64,000 bases of DNA from Geobacillus subterraneus (GTDB lineage: Bacteria > Bacillota > Bacilli > Bacillales > Anoxybacillaceae): assembly GCF_001618685.1 (NCBI RefSeq), contig NZ_CP014342.1, positions 992,001 through 1,056,000 on the forward strand, written 5' to 3'. Position 1 is the first letter of the stretch, and each line of letters begins with the position of its first letter. Under the pieces are notes generated by a model that was given only the letters and a program-made list of their open reading frames with translations, was not told where the DNA came from and did not search any database. The position numbers and the translations under genes were made by a program. Positions 48,915-58,219 of the stretch are shown here, piece after piece.

Positions 48915-50096
48915 ATGAAATTGGCAAAACGGGTGGCGTCGCTGACCCCATCGGCGACATTGGCCATTACGGCAAAAGCAAAAGAACTGAAAGCGGCCGG
49001 ACATGACGTGATTGGCCTCGGAGCCGGTGAACCGGATTTCAATACGCCGCAGCACATTCTGGAGGCCGCCATCAAGGCGATGAACGAAGGGCATACGAAA
49101 TATACGCCATCGGGCGGGTTGCCGACGTTAAAGGCGGAAATTATCAAAAAATTCGCTCGCGACCAAGGTTTGGATTATGAGCCGGCTGAAGTGATTGTGT
49201 GTGTCGGGGCGAAGCACGCCCTTTACACGCTGTTTCAAGTGTTGCTTGATGAAGGCGACGAAGTGATCATTCCGACGCCGTATTGGGTGAGCTACCCGGA
49301 ACAAGTGAAGCTGGCGGGCGGCGTTCCGGTTTATGTCGAAGGGCTTGAACAAAACGATTTTAAAATTACGCCGGAGCAGCTGAAACAGGCGATCACGCCG
49401 CGGACGAAGGCGGTCATCATCAACTCGCCGAGCAACCCGACCGGCATGATTTACACGGCCGAAGAGTTGAAGGCGCTTGGTGAGGTGTGCCTGACGCATG
49501 GCGTACTGATCGTTTCCGACGAAATTTATGAAAAATTGATTTACGGCGGGGCGAAACATGTGTCAATCGCCGAGTTGTCGCCGGAGCTGAAGGCGCAGAC
49601 GGTCATCATCAACGGCGTGTCGAAGTCGCATTCGATGACGGGCTGGCGCATCGGCTATGCGGCGGGGCCGAAAGACGTCATTAAGGCGATGACTGATTTG
49701 GCGAGCCATAGCACGTCCAACCCGACGTCGATCGCCCAATATGCGGCCATTGCCGCTTACAGCGGGCCGCAGGAGCCGGTGGAACAAATGCGCCAGGCGT
49801 TTGAACAGCGGCTGAACATCATTTACGATAAGCTCGTGCAAGTTCCGGGGTTCACGTGCGTCAAGCCGCAAGGGGCGTTTTACTTGTTCCCGAACGCGCG
49901 CAAAGCGGCCGCGATGGCCGGCTGCCGCACGGTCGACGAGTTTGTCGCCGCCTTGCTCGAAGAGGCGAAAGTCGCCCTTGTGCCCGGCTCTGGATTTGGG
50001 GCGCCGGATAACGTTCGCTTGTCATATGCGACATCGCTCGATGCACTCGAAACTGCGGTCGAACGCATCCGCCGGTTTATGGAAGCGCGCGCTTAA
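48915..50096 (+). CDS. aspB: Aspartate aminotransferase, class I
   Basis: 393 aa. It interconverts aspartate and oxaloacetate with PLP. It closely resembles the thermostable Bacillus aspartate aminotransferases (subgroup Ib). Motifs: GAGEPDFNTP, NSPSNPTGMIY, VSDEIYEKL, and the PLP lysine in NGVSKSHSMTGWRIGY. The ribosome binding site is GAGGGGGAAG. A strong terminator follows. Confidence 0.96.
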   Translation: MKLAKRVASLTPSATLAITAKAKELKAAGHDVIGLGAGEPDFNTPQHILEAAIKAMNEGHTKYTPSGGLPTLKAEIIKKFARDQGLDYEPAEVIVCVGAKHALYTLFQVLLDEGDEVIIPTPYWVSYPEQVKLAGGVPVYVEGLEQNDFKITPEQLKQAITPRTKAVIINSPSNPTGMIYTAEELKALGEVCLTHGVLIVSDEIYEKLIYGGAKHVSIAELSPELKAQTVIINGVSKSHSMTGWRIGYAAGPKDVIKAMTDLASHSTSNPTSIAQYAAIAAYSGPQEPVEQMRQAFEQRLNIIYDKLVQVPGFTCVKPQGAFYLFPNARKAAAMAGCRTVDEFVAALLEEAKVALVPGSGFGAPDNVRLSYATSLDALETAVERIRRFMEARA

Positions 50097-50102
50097 CAGG
50101 CG

Positions 50103-50132
50103 GCGGCTTTGCCTCAAGCAAAGCCGCTTTTT
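50103..50132 (+). terminator. Terminator after aspB
   Basis: GCGGCTTTGC / GCAAAGCCGC with loop CTCAA, then TTTTT. Confidence 0.92.
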
Positions 50133-50241
50133 CCGCGCCCGCTGTATTTCGCGAGGCACAGCTAGGTGTGCGGGTTTCACCGGCGGCCGCTGCGCACCGT
50201 TTTCTATCGTTGTGCCGAGCCGGTTAAGAGGGGCATGGCCG

Positions 50242-50270
50242 TTGCCGCTGTTTCGGCAGAACGGTATAAT
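50242..50270 (+). promoter_or_regulatory. Sigma-A promoter of asnS
   Basis: TTGCCG, 17 bp, TATAAT. It is one of the best promoter matches in the window, 42 bp before the asnS GTG. The short leader leaves no room for a T-box. Confidence 0.8.
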
Positions 50271-50311
50271 AGCGAATGATGGACGTGTCGATTATTGGAG
50301 GGAATGGGTAC

Positions 50312-51604
50312 GTGAAAACGACGATTGCTGAAGTGAACCAATATGTAGATCAAGAAGTGACGATCGGCGCTTGGTTGGCGAACAAGCGCTCGAGCGGAAA
50401 AATCGCCTTTTTACAGCTGCGTGATGGGACGGGCTTTATTCAAGGTGTAGTTGAAAAAGCGAACGTCTCAGAAGAGGTGTTTCAACGTGCGAAAACGCTG
50501 ACGCAAGAAACATCGCTTTATGTGACCGGCACGGTGCGCGTCGATGAGCGTTCGCCGTTCGGTTATGAGCTGTCGGTGACGAATTTAGAGGTGATCGATG
50601 AAGCGGTCGATTATCCGATTACGCCAAAAGAGCACGGTGTTGAATTTTTAATGGATCATCGCCACCTTTGGCTCCGTTCGCGGCGCCAGCATGCGATCAT
50701 GAAAATCCGCAACGAGCTGATTCGGGCGACGTATGAGTTTTTTAACGACCGCGGCTTCGTCAAAGTCGATGCACCGATTTTGACCGGCAGCGCCCCGGAA
50801 GGAACGACCGAGCTGTTCCATACGAAATACTTTGATGAGGATGCGTATTTATCGCAAAGCGGCCAGCTATATATGGAAGCAGCAGCCATGGCGCTCGGCA
50901 AAGTGTTTTCGTTCGGCCCGACGTTCCGCGCCGAAAAGTCGAAAACGCGCCGCCATTTGATCGAATTTTGGATGGTCGAGCCCGAAATGGCGTTTTATCA
51001 ATTTGAAGACAATTTGCGGCTGCAAGAAGAGTATGTCTCCTATCTCGTCCAGTCGGTGCTTAGCCGCTGCCGGCTCGAGCTTGGCCGTCTTGACCGCGAT
51101 GCCGCCAAACTCGAGCTTGTTAAGCCGCCGTTTCCGCGCCTGATGTATGACGAGGCGATCAAGCTGCTGCATGACAAAGGGTTTACCGACATCGAATGGG
51201 GCGATGACTTCGGCGCGCCGCATGAGACGGCCATTGCTGAAAGCTTCGACAAGCCGGTGTTTATCACTCACTACCCGACATCGTTAAAGCCGTTTTACAT
51301 GCAGCCGGATCCGAACCGCCCGGATGTCGTATTGTGCGCCGATTTAATCGCGCCGGAAGGATACGGGGAAATTATCGGCGGCTCCGAGCGCATTCACGAT
51401 TATGAGCTGCTAAAGCAGCGCCTTGAGGAGCATCATTTGCCGCTTGAAGCATATAAATGGTATTTAGATTTGCGCAAATACGGTTCCGTGCCTCACTCCG
51501 GGTTCGGGCTCGGCCTCGAGCGCACCGTCGCTTGGATTTGCGGCGTTGAGCATGTGCGCGAAACGATCCCGTTCCCGCGGTTGCTCAACCGTCTCTATCC
51601 GTAA
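50312..51604 (+). CDS. asnS: Asparaginyl-tRNA synthetase
   Basis: 430 aa, the length of B. subtilis AsnRS. It is a class IIb enzyme: an N-terminal OB-fold ([20 protein letters not shown]) and a catalytic domain with motif 2 [20 protein letters not shown] and motif 3 [12 protein letters not shown]. The GTG start ([12 protein letters not shown]) follows GGAGGGAATGGGTAC; an ATG twelve codons upstream would precede that site. Confidence 0.97.
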   Translation: MKTTIAEVNQYVDQEVTIGAWLANKRSSGKIAFLQLRDGTGFIQGVVEKANVSEEVFQRAKTLTQETSLYVTGTVRVDERSPFGYELSVTNLEVIDEAVDYPITPKEHGVEFLMDHRHLWLRSRRQHAIMKIRNELIRATYEFFNDRGFVKVDAPILTGSAPEGTTELFHTKYFDEDAYLSQSGQLYMEAAAMALGKVFSFGPTFRAEKSKTRRHLIEFWMVEPEMAFYQFEDNLRLQEEYVSYLVQSVLSRCRLELGRLDRDAAKLELVKPPFPRLMYDEAIKLLHDKGFTDIEWGDDFGAPHETAIAESFDKPVFITHYPTSLKPFYMQPDPNRPDVVLCADLIAPEGYGEIIGGSERIHDYELLKQRLEEHHLPLEAYKWYLDLRKYGSVPHSGFGLGLERTVAWICGVEHVRETIPFPRLLNRLYP

Positions 51605-51632
51605 AAACCCCCCTGCAAAAAGGGGGTTTTTT
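51604..51632 (+). terminator. Terminator after asnS
   Basis: AAAACCCCC / GGGGGTTTTTT with a 9-nt loop, beginning at the asnS stop. Confidence 0.92.
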
Positions 51633-51671
51633 CGCCAGTGTCATGTTATACTATAGTTGAGGTGCATCGGC

Positions 51672-52379
51672 ATGGAAAAGAAAAAGGTGGCCGAATGGCT
51701 GGCGCAAGGAAGCGTTGTCGTCCCGAAACTGTTGCTGAACCATTACAAGCGGCTCGGTTTGAGTGAAGGGGAGCTCGTCTTGCTTTTGCACATGCAATCG
51801 TTTTTTGAAGAAGGCGTCGTCTTCCCGACACCGGCCGAGCTGGCTGAGAAAATGACCGTTCCGGCAGCGGAATGCATGGAGATGGTGCGCCGGCTGCTGC
51901 AAAAAGGAATGGTCGGCATCGAGGAGCATACGGACGAACGCGGCGTTCGCGGCGAAAAATATACGCTGGAGCCGCTTTGGGAGCAATTGGTGCACCATTT
52001 GTATGCACAGGCCGCCAAGGACGGGCAGATCGGCCAGCAGGAAGAAGAGGAAAGCTTGTATACGATATTTGAGCAGGAATTTGGCCGTCCGCTTTCCCCA
52101 TTTGAGTGCGAAACGCTCTCGATGTGGATCGACCAAGACGGCCATGAGCCGGCCATCATTAAGGCGGCGCTGCGCGAGGCGGTGCTGTCAGGGAAATTGA
52201 ATTTCCGCTACATCGACCGCATTTTGTTCGAGTGGAAAAAAAACGGCATCCGGACGATCGAACAGGCGCACGATTACGGCAAAAAATTCCGCAAGCCGAA
52301 ACCGCCCGCGCGCCCGGAGAAACAGGCGACAGGGGAATTTCAGCAGACGATTCCGTTTTTTAACTGGCTTGACTCATAG
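51672..52379 (+). CDS. dnaD: Primosomal protein DnaD
   Basis: 235 aa. It helps DnaA and DnaB load the helicase at oriC and restart sites. An N-terminal winged-helix oligomerisation domain (about 1-125) is followed by the C-terminal DDBH2 domain (FGRPLSPFECETLSMWIDQDG, GKLNFRYIDRILFEWKKNGI). The ATG follows TGAGGTGCATCGGC. It lies next to nth, as in Bacillus. Confidence 0.95.
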   Translation: MEKKKVAEWLAQGSVVVPKLLLNHYKRLGLSEGELVLLLHMQSFFEEGVVFPTPAELAEKMTVPAAECMEMVRRLLQKGMVGIEEHTDERGVRGEKYTLEPLWEQLVHHLYAQAAKDGQIGQQEEEESLYTIFEQEFGRPLSPFECETLSMWIDQDGHEPAIIKAALREAVLSGKLNFRYIDRILFEWKKNGIRTIEQAHDYGKKFRKPKPPARPEKQATGEFQQTIPFFNWLDS

Positions 52380-52454
52380 ACGAGAGGCGCTGTCTCTCGT
52401 TTTTGTTTGGCCAACGATCAGTTGACCAAGCGTTGTGAAAGGAGGAGGAGGCCG

Positions 52455-53126
52455 GTGTTGACGAAGCAGCAAATCCGCTACTGTTTGGATGAGATGGCCA
52501 ACATGTTTCCGAATGCCCATTGTGAGCTCGTGCACCGCAACCCGTTTGAACTGTTGATCGCGGTCGTCCTATCGGCGCAATGCACCGATGCGCTCGTCAA
52601 TAAAGTGACGAAGCGGCTGTTTGAAAAATACCGAACGCCTTACGACTACATCGCCGTGCCGCTGGAAGAGCTGGAGCAGGACATCCGTTCGATCGGCCTG
52701 TACCGGAACAAAGCGAAAAACATTCAAAAGCTGTGCGCGATGTTAATTGAGGAGTATGACGGCGAAGTGCCGCGCGACCGCGACGAATTGATGAAGCTGC
52801 CCGGCGTCGGGCGGAAGACGGCGAACGTCGTTGTGTCTGTGGCGTTTGGCGTGCCGGCCATTGCCGTTGACACGCACGTCGAGCGCGTCAGCAAACGGCT
52901 TGGTTTTTGCCGCTGGAACGACTCCGTTCTCGAAGTCGAACAAACGCTGATGAAAAAAATTCCGAAAGAGGAATGGTCGATCACCCACCATCGGATGATT
53001 TTTTTCGGCCGCTACCATTGCAAGGCGCAGTCTCCGCAATGTCCGTCATGTCCTCTTCTTCATTTATGCCGTGAAGGAAAAAAACGGATGCGAAAACGGG
53101 AGGAAAAAGCGGCAAATCAGAAGTGA
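52455..53126 (+). CDS. nth: Endonuclease III
   Basis: 223 aa, a DNA glycosylase/AP lyase for oxidised pyrimidines. The helix-hairpin-helix with the catalytic lysine is LPGVGRKTANV, the catalytic aspartate is in VDTHVERVSKR, and the 4Fe-4S ligands are CKAQSPQCPSCPLLHLC (C-x6-C-x2-C-x5-C). It is nearly identical to the crystallised G. stearothermophilus enzyme (from memory). The GTG follows GGAGGAGGAGGCCG; the adjacent TTG is an alternative. B. subtilis has ypoC after nth; here it is absent. Confidence 0.97.
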   Translation: MLTKQQIRYCLDEMANMFPNAHCELVHRNPFELLIAVVLSAQCTDALVNKVTKRLFEKYRTPYDYIAVPLEELEQDIRSIGLYRNKAKNIQKLCAMLIEEYDGEVPRDRDELMKLPGVGRKTANVVVSVAFGVPAIAVDTHVERVSKRLGFCRWNDSVLEVEQTLMKKIPKEEWSITHHRMIFFGRYHCKAQSPQCPSCPLLHLCREGKKRMRKREEKAANQK

Positions 53127-53182
53127 ACGGAACCGCGAAAGGGCTTGGTGAAGAAGGGCCAGCAGCATGCCGGTCGGTCATG

Positions 53183-53216
53183 AAAAAACGGATGGCGCAA
53201 AAGCCATCCGTTTTTT
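53183..53216. terminator. Bidirectional terminator between nth and ponA
   Basis: AAAAAACGGATGGC / GCCATCCGTTTTTT with loop GCAAAA. The flanking A6 and T6 make it work for both convergent genes. Confidence 0.93.
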
Positions 53217-53268
53217 AGGAATGCAGCTGTTATGGACGGGTGCCAAGACCCGCTCCGGATCCGTTTTT

Positions 53269-55920
53269 TTACGGCGGGGAGACAGGCGGCGTTCCGCTGT
53301 TTGCACCTGTTCCGCCGTTCGTTCCGTTCGTTTGGCCGCTGTTGTTCGTTCCTTGGTTGTTTGTTCCATCCGTTTGGCCATTGTTTTGGTTGGCCCCGCC
53401 GCTGTTGCCATTTTCTTGTCCGCCGCTTGCGCCGCCGTTTTGTTCATTGTTGTTTCCCTGACCGTTTTCGTTTCCGTTATTCCCGCTGTTGCCTTGATCG
53501 GTGCCGCCGTTTTGCCCGCCGCTGCCTTGGCTGTCATCCCCCGGTTGTTGTGGCGCGGGAGTTTGATCTTCTCCGCCGGGGACATGAACGCTGGCTATGG
53601 CCGGTTTGCTCATTCGTTCGCCGTCTTTTGCGTACACGGCGATTGTGTACGTCCATCCTGGCGTCGGATTGGAAATCGTGATCGAACGGTCTTTTGTGGT
53701 GATCGTATTCGTTTGACCTTGGCCATCTTTGACGCGCACCTCGAAGATCGTCTCATCGGTTTGCTCATCGTATGACCACGAAACCGCGATGGCGTTCGCC
53801 GCTTGGTCGTACACAGCGGTCAACCCTTTCACCGCCGGCAGTTCTTCCGGCGCGTCGTTCGCCGTCTCCGTCGGCTCAGTGCCGCGCACGAACAATTCAT
53901 ACGTAATTTCGCTTTCCGGCGTGTATTTGCCGGCAAGTTTCGGCGGATTTGTGCCTTTTTTAATCGGCAGTCTGACGACGCTCTCCGGCTGCTTGAAGCT
54001 TCCGCTGCCGTCATCGATATGGGACATTAAGTTTTTCAACAAGTATTTCGGGATTTTTTGTTCCTCTATACTAAGCTTTGCCGTGCTGCTTCGCTTGCTG
54101 AAGCCGACCCAAATGGCCGCCGTATAGTTTGGCGTATAGCCGACAATCCAGCTGTCCGGCACATCGTCTCTTTGGAGGCCAAATTTGGCGCCGTCTTCGC
54201 CGTAGTTTGTCGTTCCTGTTTTGCCCGCGAGCTCAAGCCCTGGGACATTAGCCAACACGCCGGTTCCGGAGCGGATGACCGTTTTCAGCACATCGGTGAT
54301 CATATAAGCGGTATAGTCGTGCATCACCCGTTTCGGCTTTGGCTGCAAATCCATTTCCGTGCCGTCTGGGAAGACGATTTTCGTCACGGCATACGGCTTT
54401 GTGTAAATCCCGTTGTTGCCAAAGGCGGTGTAGGCCCCGGCCATTTGCAACGGTGACACATAGTTGGATACTCCCCCGATCGCATATGGCTCATATACTT
54501 CACTAAAGCCCATCCCAAGACGATTGGCAAACTCCATCGCCCGTTCTTTGCCGACGGCTTGGAACGTTTTTAACGCCGGGATGTTGCGTGATTTTGCCAG
54601 TGCCGTCCGCAAGGTGATCGGCCCCATATATCCCCCGCCGGCGTTGCGGATCGGCGTGCCGTCCGAATACGTATACGGCTCGTCAACAAGAATGTGCGCT
54701 GTTGACCATTTTAAATATTCGATCGCTGGACCGTAATCCAAAATCGGTTTAATCGCCGAGCCGGGCTGGCCGACCGGCTGAATGGCATAGTTGAAGCCGA
54801 ACTCGACGTCATCGCGGTTGCGCCCGCCGCCTAAGGCGCGAATGGCGCCTGTTTTCGTATCGACGAGGGCGATGGCCGACTGCAAGTCTTTTTTATTAGT
54901 AAAGTATTGCTTCGAGTTTAATAAGTTTTCGACGTACGACTGTGCCTCTTGATCAAGCGTTGTGTAAATTTTCAATCCGTCTTCAAAGACGTTGACGTTC
55001 GCTTTGTCGGTCACTTCTTTGATCACTTCGTCAATAAAGGCGTCATACGGCACGGAGCTTTGCGGTTTTTTCCGTTCAGCAAGCATCGATTTGATCGGCA
55101 CTTGTTTCGCCTTCTCCGCCTCTTCTTGGCTGATGAAGCCGTGTTTCGCCATGAGCGATAAAACGGTATCGCGCCGTTTTTTCGCCGCCTCCGGTTGATC
55201 GTACGGATTGTATCGGTTCGGGCTTTGCGGCATGCCGGCTAAGAGCGCCGCTTCCGGGAGCGTCAACTCTTTTAAATTCGTCTTGCCGAAGTAATATTCC
55301 GCTGCCCGAGCGACGCCGTAAATGCCGTCCGAATAATAAATTTTGTTCAAGTACATTTCTAAAATTTCATGCTTGGAATATTTTTGCTCAAGCTGCAGGG
55401 CGAGCCACGCTTCTTGCGCTTTCCGTTCTAGCGTTTTTTTCGATGACAGGAACGTCATTTTCACCACCTGCTGGGTGATCGTGCTGCCGCCTTCCGCCCC
55501 GAATCCTTCTTGAATATTGGCGACGACAGCGCCAGCCAAGCGGACGATATCGATGCCGTGATGTTCGTAAAAGCGGGCGTCTTCTGTTGCCAACACCGCG
55601 TTTTCGAGCACTTTCGGCACGTCTTTATATGAAATGTACGTTCGCTTGTAACCGCCAAGTTCGGCGACTTTTTTCCTGTTCATATCGTATACGGTTGAAG
55701 AGAGCGGGTCTTTAATCTTTGCTTCATCGAGCGGGGGGGCGTCCTTGACGAAGTAGGCGAACGCCGCTACGCCGCCCGCTGCTCCGATGGCGATCATAAG
55801 CAATATGGCAATGGCGATCGTTTTCAACCACGATGCTCCTTTTTTCTTTTTCGCTTTCTTTTGTTTCGCCTGTTTCGCTGCCTGCTTTCGTTCCAAACGA
55901 GAACGATATTCACCAGACAT
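53269..55920 (-). CDS. ponA: Class A penicillin-binding protein 1
   Basis: 883 aa. A cytosolic basic stretch (KQAAKQAKQKKAKKKKG) and membrane anchor near 33-58 precede the GT51 glycosyltransferase (EDARFYEHHGID, EGGSTITQQVVK) and the transpeptidase (active Ser in GSAIKPIL, KTGTTN). A fibronectin type III-like domain lies near 685-760. The last about 120 residues are an Asn/Gly/Gln-rich low-complexity tail, as also seen in Bacillus PBP1. The start ATG follows AAAGGCAGGATTTGCTT; a TTG two codons earlier is possible. The gene lies 18 bp after recU. Confidence 0.96.
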   Translation of the reverse strand: MSGEYRSRLERKQAAKQAKQKKAKKKKGASWLKTIAIAILLMIAIGAAGGVAAFAYFVKDAPPLDEAKIKDPLSSTVYDMNRKKVAELGGYKRTYISYKDVPKVLENAVLATEDARFYEHHGIDIVRLAGAVVANIQEGFGAEGGSTITQQVVKMTFLSSKKTLERKAQEAWLALQLEQKYSKHEILEMYLNKIYYSDGIYGVARAAEYYFGKTNLKELTLPEAALLAGMPQSPNRYNPYDQPEAAKKRRDTVLSLMAKHGFISQEEAEKAKQVPIKSMLAERKKPQSSVPYDAFIDEVIKEVTDKANVNVFEDGLKIYTTLDQEAQSYVENLLNSKQYFTNKKDLQSAIALVDTKTGAIRALGGGRNRDDVEFGFNYAIQPVGQPGSAIKPILDYGPAIEYLKWSTAHILVDEPYTYSDGTPIRNAGGGYMGPITLRTALAKSRNIPALKTFQAVGKERAMEFANRLGMGFSEVYEPYAIGGVSNYVSPLQMAGAYTAFGNNGIYTKPYAVTKIVFPDGTEMDLQPKPKRVMHDYTAYMITDVLKTVIRSGTGVLANVPGLELAGKTGTTNYGEDGAKFGLQRDDVPDSWIVGYTPNYTAAIWVGFSKRSSTAKLSIEEQKIPKYLLKNLMSHIDDGSGSFKQPESVVRLPIKKGTNPPKLAGKYTPESEITYELFVRGTEPTETANDAPEELPAVKGLTAVYDQAANAIAVSWSYDEQTDETIFEVRVKDGQGQTNTITTKDRSITISNPTPGWTYTIAVYAKDGERMSKPAIASVHVPGGEDQTPAPQQPGDDSQGSGGQNGGTDQGNSGNNGNENGQGNNNEQNGGASGGQENGNSGGANQNNGQTDGTNNQGTNNSGQTNGTNGGTGANSGTPPVSPP

Positions 55921-55938
55921 AAGCAAATCCTGCCTTTC

Positions 55939-56559
55939 TTACAAGTTTTCACCTTGCACGGTGAAGTACACGTTTTCTACTACACTAATATAATCAATTC
56001 TCGGCTGGTAGCCAAGCGGGATGTAATGCCCGCACCGCTCGATCTCCCGTTTCGGAATCGACTTCCGCCCGCCGGCTTCTTGTTCGTTCCAGCAGGCGAT
56101 TAAATGGGAGGCATCAAGCAAGTACGTTTCATTCAGCGCAGAAAAGCGCAAAATGGCAAAGCAAATGCCGCCATGGGCAATGACTTGTTCCATATGGCGG
56201 ATTTGGTGGGCATGGAAATTTTTCAGCGGAAACGCCGTTTTGTTCCTTGTTTCCTTCGCTTCAAAGTCGATGTATTTGCCGCGGTAGACGCCGTTGTAGT
56301 CGGTCGTTGACGCCTGTCGGAAGTACGCCTCTTTAATGACAGCGGCGCTCCGTTTCGGGTAGTCGACGCGGACGATTTGCACCGGGGTCGGTTTTTTATG
56401 GATGACGGCGATGCCGTGCTCCCGGTAATATTCATTCGTCGCGTTTAAGTCTTCTTCGAGCGTCATGCCGCGGTTGGCGTAATCGGCCGCCATCGGCTGG
56501 CGCGCCGCGCTCGGCTTGTTTCCGCGATACTCTTTTCCGCCCGGGTATTTGAGTGCCAT
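55939..56559 (-). CDS. recU: Holliday junction resolvase RecU
   Basis: 206 aa. It resolves Holliday junctions in recombination and chromosome segregation. The nuclease core has [17 protein letters not shown], the [21 protein letters not shown] active site (Asp and Glu ligands) and [12 protein letters not shown] near the end. The start ATG GCA CTC follows GGAGATGAACGCG. It is cotranscribed with ponA as in Bacillus. Confidence 0.96.
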   Translation of the reverse strand: MALKYPGGKEYRGNKPSAARQPMAADYANRGMTLEEDLNATNEYYREHGIAVIHKKPTPVQIVRVDYPKRSAAVIKEAYFRQASTTDYNGVYRGKYIDFEAKETRNKTAFPLKNFHAHQIRHMEQVIAHGGICFAILRFSALNETYLLDASHLIACWNEQEAGGRKSIPKREIERCGHYIPLGYQPRIDYISVVENVYFTVQGENL

Positions 56560-56586
56560 CGCGTTCATCTCCTTTGAATGGTTTTT

Positions 56587-56595
56587 ATTATACCA
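56587..56595 (-). promoter_or_regulatory. Extended -10 promoter of recU-ponA
   Basis: On the minus strand TGGTATAAT: perfect -10 with TGn extension, about 28 bp upstream of the recU ATG. Confidence 0.65.
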
Positions 56596-56774
56596 TACGC
56601 CCAAGCAATATGCGCCCTTTTTCTTTTCCAACGGGACGCCCGCTGCCATCGTTGTCGAATGGCGGCCGCTTCCCGCTTTCTTTGCCGAATCTGTTCTACT
56701 TTTGTCGCTGCGGCAGGGAGTTGTTCTTCCCGCCGCGAATGGAATATCATCATGCCAGAAATGGGGGAGAAGGA

Positions 56775-57017
56775 ATGGGAAAACGGCTGGTCAAAAAAGA
56801 AGAAATTGAAAAGCAGCTTGAGGAAATTGTCGCGCTCATTGAGCAAGTGGATGCCAAAATGGAAAAAGTCATTGCTGATGTGATTGAAGAACGTTATGCG
56901 CAAAATAAAGAGCAGCTCGGGCAGCTCGAAGGGCGAATCGCCGGTGTAGAACAGCGGCTTGACGGGAGGAGAGGGGAAGCCGAGCTGCGGCTTTCATCGA
57001 AACTGTATTTGGCGTAA
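56775..57017 (+). CDS. Small coiled-coil protein (YppD position)
   Basis: 80 aa, starting [20 protein letters not shown]. Heptad-like charged repeats ([31 protein letters not shown]) predict a coiled coil through most of its length. There are no cysteines and no membrane segment. It lies between recU and yppE, where B. subtilis carries yppC and yppD; homology to YppD was not established. The ATG is preceded by GGGGGAGAAGGA, slightly close. Confidence 0.65.
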   Translation: MGKRLVKKEEIEKQLEEIVALIEQVDAKMEKVIADVIEERYAQNKEQLGQLEGRIAGVEQRLDGRRGEAELRLSSKLYLA

Positions 57018-57130
57018 GCATGCCGCTATGATATGATGAAACATAGACAAACGGCGTCAAACCGCTCACGGGCATTTCAGACCTGCGCTTACACGAAACT
57101 AAGTTCATCGCTATACGCAAGGAGGCCGTC

Positions 57131-57493
57131 ATGGAAGAAGAGCTGAAAGCGCTGACGGAACAGCTTCATGAGTACAATGAACGGCTGCCGGCGATCGCCC
57201 GGCGCGCCCGCGCGCGGAATCAAGAGCCCGACTTTTTTGCCGAAGTCAAACCGTTCGCGGAGGAAGTGCAGGCGGTCGCCGAACGGTGGAAAGCGGCCGC
57301 TTTCCGCTGGATTCGCCAAGCGCAGCCGAAATACGTTCACGAGCGGCAAATTGAAGCGGCGGTCGATCAGATGGCAAAATGGAGCGTGGAGGCATTTTAT
57401 CCGTCCGTCCCAGAGCACCGCATCAAACAGTACAGCCAGGCCGTTGCGTACACGCTCGCCCTTGTCAAGAAGCGGCTTGGCGAAACAAGCTAG
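57131..57493 (+). CDS. yppE: YppE family protein (DUF1798)
   Basis: 120 aa, helical, cytosolic. It starts MEEELKALTEQLHEYNERLP, and contains FFAEVKPFAEEVQAVAERW and SVEAFYPSVPEHRIKQYSQA. The family is conserved in Bacillaceae with a four-helix fold and unknown function. The ATG follows AAGGAGGCCGTC. Confidence 0.88.
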   Translation: MEEELKALTEQLHEYNERLPAIARRARARNQEPDFFAEVKPFAEEVQAVAERWKAAAFRWIRQAQPKYVHERQIEAAVDQMAKWSVEAFYPSVPEHRIKQYSQAVAYTLALVKKRLGETS

Positions 57494-57526
57494 GGCGAAA
57501 AAGAGCGGTGTTTTGACCCGATAATC

Positions 57527-57564
57527 AAAAAGCTGTCTCCTTTGCTGAGGGAGACAGCTTTTTT
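57527..57564. terminator. Bidirectional terminator after yppE
   Basis: AAAAAGCTGTCTCC / GGGAGACAGCTTTTTT with a short loop; A and T runs on both sides serve yppE and the convergent minus-strand small gene. Confidence 0.92.
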
Positions 57565-57567
57565 GCC

Positions 57568-57738
57568 TTATGTGTCTTTTCCGGTTGTGATCGAAACAGG
57601 GCCGCTCTCAGCGGTGGCGACGGTGTTGATTTCATATTCGACCCGTTCGGTATGTTTCGGCGGTACCGGTTCTCCATGTTTCGGTTTTTCGTGGTCATGG
57701 CCTTTCAGCTTATGGTTAAAATGCACGCCTCGGCCCAT
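57568..57738 (-). CDS. Small histidine-rich hypothetical protein
   Basis: 56 aa. It starts MGRGVHFNHKLKGHDHEKPK and ends GPVSITTGKDT, with six histidines in the first 30 residues and a Glu/Thr-rich C-terminal half. AAAGGGGGTGTTGTGCA precedes the ATG, and the gene ends at a bidirectional terminator. I do not recognise a family. It lies among small spore-associated ypp genes, so sporulation expression is a guess. The histidine pattern might bind metal. Confidence 0.7.
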   Translation of the reverse strand: MGRGVHFNHKLKGHDHEKPKHGEPVPPKHTERVEYEINTVATAESGPVSITTGKDT

Positions 57739-57820
57739 TGCACAACACCCCCTTTATATTACGATGGGGCGTTTGGGCGGGAAATATGCAAAAAAAAGAA
57801 GGGAAAAGCTCCCTCGAGGC

Positions 57821-58021
57821 CTAAAGTCCGGCGTATTCTCCTGCTTCATCCGGCTGACAGGCGCCGGCCTTTTCCAATTCGCGCACTAAGTCGCGGTACT
57901 CGGCGAGCGAAATCTCCCCGCGCAAATAAAGGCGGCGGGCAAAATCGAGCAGTTCGTTCGCCTCAGCCGGTTCGCAATGTTTGACCGCCATGAACTTATG
58001 TTTCAATTCAGCAATGCTCAT
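57821..58021 (-). CDS. yppF: YppF family protein
   Basis: 66 aa: MSIAELKHKFMAVKHCEPAE, then ANELLDFARRLYLRGEISLA and EYRDLVRELEKAGA. It matches the YppF family (about 60 aa, ANELLDFA...GEIS..EYR) of Bacillaceae. It is a small helical protein of unknown function. Ribosome binding site GGAAGGGGGAAAAGCATCG. Confidence 0.82.
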   Translation of the reverse strand: MSIAELKHKFMAVKHCEPAEANELLDFARRLYLRGEISLAEYRDLVRELEKAGACQPDEAGEYAGL

Positions 58022-58146
58022 CGATGCTTTTCCCCCTTCCCCTTTTTTACATCGTACCATGAAAATACGGGGGAAAAGCGATTTCCGAAAATTAAAACTT
58101 CCGACAAGAGATGACATGTCCACGCGCACGCCGCTAGGTATTGGCA

Positions 58147-58155
58147 CATATACTA
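58147..58155 (+). promoter_or_regulatory. Candidate sigma-K -10 of yppG
   Basis: CATATACTA fits the sigma-K -10 consensus CATANNNTA, about 65 bp before yppG. A late mother-cell promoter would suit a coat-like protein. Confidence 0.4.
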
Positions 58156-58219
58156 GTGGCAGCCTACCCCCTTTGCCTACGAGGGGGAAATCGACGATCA
58201 AAAATGGGGGAGAACGAAC

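Noticed and set aside
50133-50311. T-box leader upstream of asnS
   Set aside because: The promoter lies only 42 bp before the start codon, leaving no space for a T-box.
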